Translations under genes and position numbers: made by a program | Shown: positions 1 through 6,648 of the stretch, piece after piece | Position numbering within the stretch: position 1 is the first letter of the stretch | Layout of the letters: the number at the start of each line of letters is the position of its first letter | Notes under the pieces: model-generated | What the model saw: only the letters and a program-made list of their open reading frames with translations | Told to the model about the DNA's origin: nothing | Database searches by the model: none | Origin: Rubrobacter calidifluminis | Lineage (GTDB): Bacteria > Actinomycetota > Rubrobacteria > Rubrobacterales > Rubrobacteraceae | NCBI RefSeq assembly: GCF_028617075.1 | Contig: NZ_JAQKGV010000001.1 | Span: forward strand, 186,001-250,000 | Length of the DNA stretch: 64,000 bases | Direction of reading: 5' to 3'

Positions 1-12
1 ACGAGCCCGCCG

Positions 13-1542
13 ATGATGTTCAACGCCGGGGACGGCTTCCACTACGAGAAGCTGCCCGAGGGCACCCGCGTCATCTACGCCCCGGGACCGCTGGAGCCGC
101 TGCCCGACGAGAACGTCGCCATAGAGCGCGCGCTGCTCTCCCCGCTGGAGATGGAGCCTTTGCACGAGCTTCTACACCCCGGCATGAAGCTCACCATCGC
201 CTTCGACGACATCTCGCTGCCCCTGCCGCCGATGCAGCAGCCCGACATAAGGCAGCTCGTCATCGAGAAGGTGCTCGAGAAGGCCTACGCCAGGGGGGTC
301 GAGGACATACACCTGATCGCGGCGCTGGGGCTCCACCGCAGGATGACCCGCAAGGAGCTCGAGCACTGCCTGGGCAAGAAGATAATAAGCGCCTTCTACC
401 CCGAGAGGCTCTACAACTACGACGCCGAAGACCCGGAGGGCAACGTCCCGATAGGGAAGACCGAGAAGGGCGAGGAGGTCGTCGTGAGCCGCCGGGTCGC
501 CGAGAGCGACCTGCTCGTCTACGTCAACATCAACTACATCCCGATGGACGGCGGGCACAAATCGGTGCACACCGGGCTCTCGCCCTACGCCTCGATCCGC
601 CACCACCACAACCCCGAAACCCTGCACCACAGCCGCTCCCTGATGGACCCGCCCAACTCCGCACTGCACGCCTCCGTCGCGCGGATGGGGCGCCTCTTCG
701 AGGAGCACGTCAGGGTCTTCCACATCGAGACGACCCTCAACAACGCAGCCTTCCCGCCCGTCTTCGACTTCATGGAGAAGCCCGAGCACGAGTGGAGCCC
801 CATCACGAAGGCCAACTTCCTGGCCAACCACGCCGCCACGAAGAGGCTGCCGAACGCGATCCCGCACCGCATCTTCCACTCCATAAAAGCCCCCCACCGC
901 ATGACGAGCATCCAGGCCGGGGCCACGGAGCCGGTGCACGAGAGGACCCTCGAGAACTGCCACCGCCAGCAGCTCGTCCCCGTCGAGGGGCAGGCCGACG
1001 TGCTCTTGATGGGCATACCCTACCTCGGCCCGTACAACGTGAACTCCATCATGAACCCGCTGCTCGTATTCAACATGCTCCTCGGCTACCTCTTCAACCT
1101 CTACAGGGGCAAGCCGCTGGTGCGAAAGGGCGGGGTCCTCATCGGCACCCACCCCATGCCGGAGCAGTTCCACAAGATCCACCACCCGGCCTACCTGGAC
1201 CTCTACAACGAGGCGTTCTCCGAGACCCACGACATCCGCGAGATCGCCCGCCGCTACGAGGAGAAGTACGCGACCGACCCCTGGTACCGCACCCTCTACC
1301 GCAACTCCTACGCCTACCACGGCGCCCACCCCTTCACCGTCCTCTACTGGGGCGCCCACGCCCTCGACCATCTGGGGGACGTGATCGTGGTCGGCGCGAA
1401 CCCGAACGCCGCCTCCCGCATGGGCCTGAGGCGCGCGGACACCATCGCCGAGGCGCTTGAGATGGCGGAGGACACCGTCGGGCCGAGCCCCGAGATCACC
1501 TACATGCACCTGCCGCCGCTGTTCATGTGCGAGGTGAGCTGA
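13..1542 (+). CDS. LarA-like (DUF2088) nickel-pincer racemase homologue
   Basis: Resembles the lactate racemase LarA superfamily, whose characterised members use a nickel-pincer nucleotide tethered to a lysine to racemise or epimerise 2-hydroxy acids. Visible LarA landmarks are the GLHRRMT segment with His108, the GGHK segment with Lys183 (equivalent to the cofactor-bound lysine) and a histidine-rich stretch ending at His199. The residue ten before the lysine, a catalytic histidine in lactate racemase, is Ile173 here, so the substrate may differ. At 509 residues it is longer than the roughly 420 of lactate racemase. The reading frame stays open to the first base of the window, so the true start may lie upstream. 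No larB, larC or larE cofactor genes are seen. It ends 10 bases before the next gene and may be cotranscribed with it. Confidence 0.75.
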   Translation: MMFNAGDGFHYEKLPEGTRVIYAPGPLEPLPDENVAIERALLSPLEMEPLHELLHPGMKLTIAFDDISLPLPPMQQPDIRQLVIEKVLEKAYARGVEDIHLIAALGLHRRMTRKELEHCLGKKIISAFYPERLYNYDAEDPEGNVPIGKTEKGEEVVVSRRVAESDLLVYVNINYIPMDGGHKSVHTGLSPYASIRHHHNPETLHHSRSLMDPPNSALHASVARMGRLFEEHVRVFHIETTLNNAAFPPVFDFMEKPEHEWSPITKANFLANHAATKRLPNAIPHRIFHSIKAPHRMTSIQAGATEPVHERTLENCHRQQLVPVEGQADVLLMGIPYLGPYNVNSIMNPLLVFNMLLGYLFNLYRGKPLVRKGGVLIGTHPMPEQFHKIHHPAYLDLYNEAFSETHDIREIARRYEEKYATDPWYRTLYRNSYAYHGAHPFTVLYWGAHALDHLGDVIVVGANPNAASRMGLRRADTIAEALEMAEDTVGPSPEITYMHLPPLFMCEVS

Positions 1543-1558
1543 TCCCGGTGGGGTGAGG

Positions 1559-3202
1559 ATGAGCAAGACGCACGAGGTCTTCAACCAGGTCCCACCCCTC
1601 GTCGACTACGACGCCTCCGACGACCCGGCGCTGCTCGAGGCGCTGCGCCGCGAGGGTGCAGGAGAGGCGGAGGTGCGCAAGCTGGGCCGGCTCGTCGGAT
1701 CGGCCCGCATCCAGGAGCTTGTGCGCCTGGCGAGCGAGTACCCGCCAGTCCTCCACACCCACGACCGCTACGGCCACCGCATCGACGAGGTCGAGTACCA
1801 CCCGGCGTGGCACGAGCTCATGCGCACGGCGGTCTCGCTCGGTCTCTCGGGAGGGCCGTGGCGCGACCCCGTCCCCCGCGCCCACCTCGTGCGCGCGGCG
1901 AAGTACCTGGTCTGGGCGACGCAGCCCGAGCAGGGCAACTGCTGCCCCGTGACGATGACCTACGCCGCCGTTCCGGCCCTGCGCTCCGAGCCGGAACTCG
2001 CCGGACGCCTCGAGCCCCTCCTCACCTCCCCCGAGTACGAGTTCGGCCTCCGGCCCCCGGAGGAAAAACGCGGCCTCGTCTGTGGGATGGCGATGACCGA
2101 GAAGCAGGGCGGCTCCGACGTGCGGGCCAACACCACCCGCGCCGAGCCCGCGGGCGACGGGACCTACCGCCTGACCGGCCACAAGTGGTTCTGCTCGGCG
2201 CCGATGAGCGACGTCTTCCTCGTCCTGGCGCAGGCCCCGGGAGGGCTCACCTGCTTCCTCCTGCCGCGCGTCCTGCCCGGCGGGGAGCGCAACCGCATGC
2301 ACCTGCAGCGGCTCAAGGACAAGCTCGGCAACCGCTCCAACGCCTCCGCCGAGGTCGAGTACGACGGCGCGGTCGCCTGGCGCGTCGGGGAGGAGGGGCG
2401 CGGCGTGCGCACCATCATCGAGATGGTCAACGTGACCCGGATGGACTGCGTCATCGGCGCGGCGGGCGGGATGCGCTGGGGGCTGCACCAAGCCGTCCAC
2501 CACGCCCGCCACCGCAGGGCGTTCGGCCGGCGTCTCGTCGAGCAGCCCCTGATGCGCAACGTGCTCGCTGACCTCGCAGTCGAGTCCGAGGCCGCGACCA
2601 CGCTCGCTCTGCGGCTCGCCGGGTCGATGGACCGCGCGCTCGGCGGCGACGCCGCCGAGGCGGCGTTCGGGAGGCTCGCCATCCCCGTCTCCAAGTACTG
2701 GGTAACCAGGCGCTGGTCCGCCCACGCGGTCGAGTGCCTGGAGTGCCTCGGGGGCAACGGCTACGTGGAGGAGTCCGGGATGCCGCGCCTCTACCGCGAG
2801 TCGCCCCTCTACAGCATCTGGGAGGGCTCGGGCAACGTCGCCGCGCTCGACGTGCTGCGCGCCATGACCCGCGAGCCCGCGAGCGTCGAGGCGTTCTCCG
2901 CCGAGCTCGAGGCCGCCTCCGGCGCCGACCGCCGGCTGGACGGAGCGGTGCGCGCGCTGCGACGCGAGCTCGCCCGCCCGGAGGAGGTGGAGCTGCGCGC
3001 CCGGGGGCTCGTCGAGCGCATGGCGCTCGCGCTGCAGGGGGCCCTCCTCGTCCGGTACTCCCACCCGGCCGTCGCCGACGCCTTCTGCGCCTCCCGGCTC
3101 GCCGGGGATTGGGGGCACGCCTTCGGCACCCTCCCGGCCGGGCTTGACCTCGACCCCATCCTGAGCCGCGCCCTTCCCGAGACCGCCGGGCCCGCGCTCT
3201 GA
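1559..3202 (+). CDS. AidB-type acyl-CoA dehydrogenase family protein
   Basis: A flavoprotein of the acyl-CoA dehydrogenase fold, closest in layout and length (about 547 residues) to E. coli AidB: an N-terminal FNQVPPLVDYD segment, the helical domain with YHPAWHELM, then the FAD-binding core with MAMTEKQGGSDVR and a C-terminal ECLGGNGYVEE segment. AidB itself binds DNA and is linked to the alkylation response; whether this protein does so or oxidises an acyl-CoA cannot be told from sequence. ATG 1559 is preferred over the in-frame GTG at 1553 because a GGTGAGG stretch lies just before it. It follows the LarA-like gene closely. A perfect GGATTCCC/GGGAATCC hairpin (3218-3240) lies after the stop. 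Confidence 0.85.
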   Translation: MSKTHEVFNQVPPLVDYDASDDPALLEALRREGAGEAEVRKLGRLVGSARIQELVRLASEYPPVLHTHDRYGHRIDEVEYHPAWHELMRTAVSLGLSGGPWRDPVPRAHLVRAAKYLVWATQPEQGNCCPVTMTYAAVPALRSEPELAGRLEPLLTSPEYEFGLRPPEEKRGLVCGMAMTEKQGGSDVRANTTRAEPAGDGTYRLTGHKWFCSAPMSDVFLVLAQAPGGLTCFLLPRVLPGGERNRMHLQRLKDKLGNRSNASAEVEYDGAVAWRVGEEGRGVRTIIEMVNVTRMDCVIGAAGGMRWGLHQAVHHARHRRAFGRRLVEQPLMRNVLADLAVESEAATTLALRLAGSMDRALGGDAAEAAFGRLAIPVSKYWVTRRWSAHAVECLECLGGNGYVEESGMPRLYRESPLYSIWEGSGNVAALDVLRAMTREPASVEAFSAELEAASGADRRLDGAVRALRRELARPEEVELRARGLVERMALALQGALLVRYSHPAVADAFCASRLAGDWGHAFGTLPAGLDLDPILSRALPETAGPAL

Positions 3203-3217
3203 GCGTGGCGGGAGGAT

Positions 3218-3240
3218 GGATTCCCGCTATCTGGGAATCC
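3218..3240 (+). terminator. Hairpin after the AidB-like gene
   Basis: Eight perfect base pairs, GGATTCCC with GGGAATCC around a 7-base loop, begin 16 bases after the stop codon. There is no T-run after it, so intrinsic termination is only a possibility. It lies just before the promoter of the next gene. Confidence 0.35.
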
Positions 3241-3243
3241 GCG

Positions 3244-3272
3244 TTGCGTGAGGCTGGCACCCGGAGTAGCAT
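3244..3272 (+). promoter_or_regulatory. Putative promoter of the formaldehyde dehydrogenase gene
   Basis: TTGCGT (3244-3249) and TAGCAT (3267-3272) are separated by 17 bases, a good vegetative-type spacing. It would give a leader of about 210 bases before GTG 3488. That leader is GC-rich, and I recognise no riboswitch class in it. Confidence 0.4.
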
Positions 3273-3487
3273 GGTGGAGCCTGAAGGGCTGGGGAAAGGA
3301 AGATCTCGACGGACCGGCTGGTGTGTGGACCAGGACACCGCGGGGCGACCGTTTCGCCGGGCGCTGCGCCCGTACGCCACAACGGAGTCCTCGGAAGCTG
3401 CGGGGCCTCTGGGCGGGCCCGGTTTCGTCGTGCCCCGGCAACGGGCTGAACAAGCGTGGGAGTCTCTCGGGGAAAAGGAGGTAAGCC

Positions 3488-4672
3488 GTGAAAGCGGTCG
3501 TGTACAAGGGACCCTTCGAGGTCGCCGTGGAGAACGTGGAGGATCCAAGGATACAGGATCCCAACGACGTGATCGTCAGAATCACCTCGACCTGCATCTG
3601 CGGGTCGGACCTGCACATGTACGAAGGACGCACGGCAGCCGAGCCGGGGATCGTCTTCGGGCACGAGAACCTGGGCATCGTCGAGGAAGTCGGTCCCGGC
3701 GTAGCCTCGCTGCAGGTGGGCGACCGGGTGGTGATGCCGTTCAACGTCGCCTGCGGGTTCTGCCGCAACTGCCAGCGGGGCTACACCGGCTTCTGCCTGA
3801 CGGTCAACCCCGACCCGGGCTTCGCCGGCGGGGCCTACGGGTACGTCGCGATGGGGCCGTACATGGGCGGGCAGGCCGAGTATCTGCGGGTGCCCTTCGC
3901 GGACTTCAACTGTCTCAAGCTCCCGCCCGGCGACGAGCACGAGGCCGACTACGCGCTCCTCGCCGACATCTTCCCGACCGGATACCACGGCACCGAGCTC
4001 GCCGACGTTAAGCCCGGTGAGACGGTCGCGGTCTTCGGGGCCGGGCCGGTCGGCCTGATGGCGGCCTACAGTGCGATGATCCGCGGCGCCGATCGGGTCT
4101 TCGTCGTCGACCGGGTCAGGGAGCGGCTGGAGAAGGCCGAGCAGATAGGCTGCATCCCGGTCAACTTCGACGAGGTCGACCCGGTCGAGTACATCAAGGA
4201 TCAGACGCCGGGCAACCGGCTCTCGACCCTCTCGGTCGACAACGAAGCCAACCGCGGGGTTGACAAGGGGATAGACGCCGTCGGGTACCAGGCCCACGCC
4301 CGCGGCGGCGAGCGCGAGGAGCCAGCGGTGGTCCTGAACACCCTCATCGAGTGCGTCAGGCCTACCGGCGCGCTGGGCGTCCCCGGCCTCTACGTCCCCT
4401 CCGACCCGGGTGCGCCGGACGACGCCGCCAAGCGGGGACAGCTTTTGGTCTCCATCGGGCGGATGTTCGAGAAGGGGCTGCGGATGGGCACCGGGCAGTG
4501 CAACGTCAAGCGCTACAACCACTACCTGCGCGATCTGATCACCTCGGGGCGCGCCGAGCCTTCGTTCGTGGTCTCCCACGAGGTGCCGCTGGAGGAAGCC
4601 CCCGACGCCTACCAGAAGTTCGACAAGCGCATCGACGGATACACCAAGGTCATCCTCAAGCCCGGCTCGTAG
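3488..4672 (+). CDS. Glutathione-independent formaldehyde dehydrogenase, zinc MDR family
   Basis: Zinc-dependent medium-chain dehydrogenase that in characterised relatives oxidises formaldehyde to formate with tightly bound NAD and no glutathione. The N-terminal domain shows the catalytic-zinc segment CICGSDLHMYEG and GHE, and a cysteine-rich structural-zinc loop beginning ACGFCRNC. The Rossmann domain carries FGAGPVGLM near residue 180. The later GYQAHARG segment and long C-terminal insert are typical of this subgroup, and 394 residues is the usual length. The GTG start is supported by AAGGAGG seven bases upstream. It is monocistronic: a promoter lies at 3244-3272 and a strong hairpin terminator follows. 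Likely role is formaldehyde detoxification. Confidence 0.88.
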   Translation: MKAVVYKGPFEVAVENVEDPRIQDPNDVIVRITSTCICGSDLHMYEGRTAAEPGIVFGHENLGIVEEVGPGVASLQVGDRVVMPFNVACGFCRNCQRGYTGFCLTVNPDPGFAGGAYGYVAMGPYMGGQAEYLRVPFADFNCLKLPPGDEHEADYALLADIFPTGYHGTELADVKPGETVAVFGAGPVGLMAAYSAMIRGADRVFVVDRVRERLEKAEQIGCIPVNFDEVDPVEYIKDQTPGNRLSTLSVDNEANRGVDKGIDAVGYQAHARGGEREEPAVVLNTLIECVRPTGALGVPGLYVPSDPGAPDDAAKRGQLLVSIGRMFEKGLRMGTGQCNVKRYNHYLRDLITSGRAEPSFVVSHEVPLEEAPDAYQKFDKRIDGYTKVILKPGS

Positions 4673-4694
4673 CCGACGCCGCGGAGTGTGTGAA

Positions 4695-4720
4695 GGGGGC
4701 GGCCCCTACGGGCCGCCCCC
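4695..4720 (+). terminator. Rho-independent-type terminator
   Basis: An 11-bp perfect GC stem (GGGGGCGGCCC, loop CTAC, GGGCCGCCCCC) followed by the T-rich TCCTTCT. It lies 23 bases past the formaldehyde dehydrogenase stop and just before the next promoter. Confidence 0.75.
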
Positions 4721-4726
4721 TCCTTC

Positions 4727-4735
4727 TGCTATCAT
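4727..4735 (+). promoter_or_regulatory. Extended -10 promoter, probably leaderless
   Basis: TG-C-TATCAT is an extended -10 box ending exactly 8 bases before GTG 4744, so the transcript would begin at or next to the start codon. Confidence 0.5.
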
Positions 4736-4743
4736 TGGCTCTC

Positions 4744-4935
4744 GTGAAGGTGAGGCTCACGCGGGAGGTGAGGGATCTCGGCGGGAACGTCTACGCCGAG
4801 GGATCTCTCGTCGAGGTCAGGGCGGCCAGGGACGGCAAGCTCGAGGTCGTCGGCGCGCACTTCCTGCCCCTCTCCGACGAGGAGTGGGAGCCTCACCTGA
4901 GCGAAGAAGATCTCGGGCGGCTTCTCGGGAGCTAG
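4744..4935 (+). CDS. Small conserved-looking hypothetical protein (63 aa)
   Basis: A 63-residue protein starting VKVRLTREV and ending DLGRLLGS; I do not recognise a family. It has no membrane segment or signal peptide, looks like a compact beta-rich fold with an acidic C-terminal helix, and ends 4 bases before the YbaK-like gene. Support for coding: a clean start eight bases after an extended -10 box, compositional fit with the neighbours, and tight coupling to the downstream gene. The frame is open upstream through the terminator, but the promoter position argues for GTG 4744. It may serve the same process as the deacylase, but that is only inference from position. Confidence 0.6.
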   Translation: MKVRLTREVRDLGGNVYAEGSLVEVRAARDGKLEVVGAHFLPLSDEEWEPHLSEEDLGRLLGS

Positions 4936-4939
4936 GGTC

Positions 4940-5425
4940 TTGGCCTACACGGAGAGGGCGAGCGTGGTGAAGGTGCGCGAGGCGCTCGAGGAGCGGGGTG
5001 TGGAAGCGGAGCTCGTCGAGCTCGAGGAGACCGCGCGCAGCGCCCGCGAGGCCGCCGCCGCGCTCGGCCGCAGGGTCGAGCAGATCGTGAAGTCTCTGGT
5101 CTTCAGGGGGAAGAGAAGCGGCCGGCCCCTGCTCGTCCTCGCCGGTGGGGCGAACCGGGTGGACGAGAAGCGGGTGTCGGCGCTCTTCGGAGAAGAGCTC
5201 GAGAAGGCGGACGCCGACTTCGTGCGCGGGGAGACTGGCTTCTCCATCGGCGGTGTGCCGCCGGTCATCCCCGGTGGCCAGCCGCCGACCATCCTCGACG
5301 AGGATCTGCTCGAGGAGGACGAAGTATGGGCCGCGGCCGGACACACCCACGTGGTCTTCGGGCTGCATCCGGAGGAGCTCCTCCGGATCACCGGCGCGAA
5401 GGCGGCCAGGGTCAGCAGGAGATAG
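4940..5425 (+). CDS. YbaK/EbsC-type aminoacyl-tRNA deacylase
   Basis: Single-domain member of the YbaK/ProX editing family, which hydrolyses mischarged tRNAs (for example Cys-tRNAPro or Ala-tRNAPro) in trans in the cytosol. Landmarks are IVKSLVF with the conserved lysine near residue 51, LVLAGGANRVD, the glycine/proline loop GGVPPVIP and the C-terminal VFGLHPEELLRITGA. The length of 161 residues is normal. It starts with TTG 4 bases after the 63-residue gene, so the two are probably cotranscribed. Which mischarged tRNA is the substrate cannot be decided from sequence. Confidence 0.85.
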   Translation: MAYTERASVVKVREALEERGVEAELVELEETARSAREAAAALGRRVEQIVKSLVFRGKRSGRPLLVLAGGANRVDEKRVSALFGEELEKADADFVRGETGFSIGGVPPVIPGGQPPTILDEDLLEEDEVWAAAGHTHVVFGLHPEELLRITGAKAARVSRR

Positions 5426-5469
5426 GGCGCGTTTTGCGAAGCCTATCACCTTTGTCTCCCGCACCTTCC

Positions 5470-5478
5470 TGCTAATAT
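5470..5478 (+). promoter_or_regulatory. Extended -10 promoter, probably leaderless
   Basis: TG-C-TAATAT ends exactly 8 bases before ATG 5487, the same geometry as the box at 4727-4735. No Shine-Dalgarno-like sequence fits between the box and the start. Confidence 0.55.
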
Positions 5479-5486
5479 CTCGGGGT

Positions 5487-5843
5487 ATGGAGAAGGCTCC
5501 GGAGAACGGGCGGCCCAACCCGCTGCGGGACTGGCTCGCATGGAAGAGGCGCAGCCGGGTGAACAAGACCATGTTCGTCGTCTCGCTCGCGGTCGCCGCC
5601 TTCGTAACGGCGGCGTTTGCCTGGGCGATAGCATTCCCCGCCCCCGGGGACTTCGCCCGCTACCTCACGTTCTACTGGATCTGGGGTCTTTGCGCCGTCG
5701 GGATAATGACCGGGCTCGTCGAGTACAGGACGCGACCGGTGCGCCGGGGCGGGAACTCCTGGGGCGAGCTTTTCATCCTGTTCTACCTGGGGGCTCTCCT
5801 CATCGCCACCCGCGCCATAAACCTCTTCCTGTTCCACGGCTAG
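5487..5843 (+). CDS. Small integral membrane protein, unknown function
   Basis: A 118-residue protein with a basic cytoplasmic N-terminus (LRDWLAWKRRSRVNK) and three hydrophobic stretches that look like membrane helices (about residues 29-50, 58-78 and 92-112). I recognise no family. The start is set by the extended -10 box 8 bases upstream. It stands alone between the deacylase gene and the SDR gene, with a short AT-rich stretch (TTATACT near 5851) after it that may be the promoter of the next gene. Confidence 0.65.
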   Translation: MEKAPENGRPNPLRDWLAWKRRSRVNKTMFVVSLAVAAFVTAAFAWAIAFPAPGDFARYLTFYWIWGLCAVGIMTGLVEYRTRPVRRGGNSWGELFILFYLGALLIATRAINLFLFHG

Positions 5844-5895
5844 CTCCCTTATACTCTCCTCCGACCGGCTGTCAGAATCAGGAGGAGCCTTTGAG

Positions 5896-6648
5896 ATGAT
5901 GCTCGAGGGGAAGGTCGCCGTGATCACCGGGGCCGGGAGCGGCATAGGGCGGGCCACCGCGCGCAAGTTCGCCGCCGAGGGCGCGAAGGTCGTCGTCGCC
6001 GAGCTGGACGAGGAGAGGGGGGAGGCCGCGGCCCGCGACGTGCGGGAGTCCGGCGGCGAGGCCCTCTTCGTTCGCACGGACGTCTCGGAGTTCGACCAGG
6101 TCGAGGCCGCTGTCGAGAGGGCGGTAGAGGAGTACGGGACGCTGGACGTCATGTTCAACAACGCCGGCATCGGGCACTACGCCCCGCTTCTGGAGCACGA
6201 GCCCGAGCACTACGACCGGGTGGTGAAGGTCAACCAGTACGGTGTCTACCACGGCATCCTCGCCGCCGGCAGGAAGATGGCCGAGCTGGAGAACCCCGGC
6301 GTGATCATCAACACCGCCTCCGTCTACGCGTTCCTCGCCTCTCCCGGCGTGATCGGCTACCACGCCTCCAAGGGCGCGATAAAGATGATGACCCAGGCCG
6401 CCGCGCTCGAGCTCGCCCGCTACGGCATACGGGTCGTCGCGATCGCCCCGGGCGGGGTGGACACCCCGATCATCCAGGGATACAAGGACATGGGGCTGGA
6501 CGAGGAGCTCGCCCGCGGTCAGATGCGCCGCAGGATACTGACCCCGGAGCAGATCGCCGACGCCGTCGCCCTGCTCGCCACCGACGAGGCCGACGCGATA
6601 AACGGCTCGGTGGTGATGGTCGACGACGGCTACGCGGAGTTCAAGTAG
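5896..6648 (+). CDS. SDR family NAD(P)-dependent oxidoreductase
   Basis: Classical short-chain dehydrogenase of 250 residues. The cofactor-binding loop GAGSGIG lies near residue 12, the NNAGIG motif near residue 90, a catalytic Ser in NTASVYAF, and the YHASK active-site pair near residue 155. The substrate cannot be told; a sugar, alcohol or 3-hydroxyacyl compound are all possible. A second ATG lies at 5899, and an AGGAGG stretch at 5881 supports either. The gene ends 8 bases inside the 3' end of the opposing GH31 gene. The next gene being a glycosidase hints at, but does not establish, carbohydrate metabolism. Confidence 0.88.
   Translation: MMLEGKVAVITGAGSGIGRATARKFAAEGAKVVVAELDEERGEAAARDVRESGGEALFVRTDVSEFDQVEAAVERAVEEYGTLDVMFNNAGIGHYAPLLEHEPEHYDRVVKVNQYGVYHGILAAGRKMAELENPGVIINTASVYAFLASPGVIGYHASKGAIKMMTQAAALELARYGIRVVAIAPGGVDTPIIQGYKDMGLDEELARGQMRRRILTPEQIADAVALLATDEADAINGSVVMVDDGYAEFK

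Noticed and set aside
172-1584. Long minus-strand frame opposite the LarA-like gene
   Set aside because: Low-complexity, Val/Arg/Gly-rich translation without motifs, typical of GC-rich antisense shadows.
3273-3487. Riboswitch in the long GC-rich leader of the formaldehyde dehydrogenase gene
   Set aside because: CCCCGGCAACGGG recalls part of a cobalamin riboswitch, but the other conserved blocks are missing, and no known class fits.
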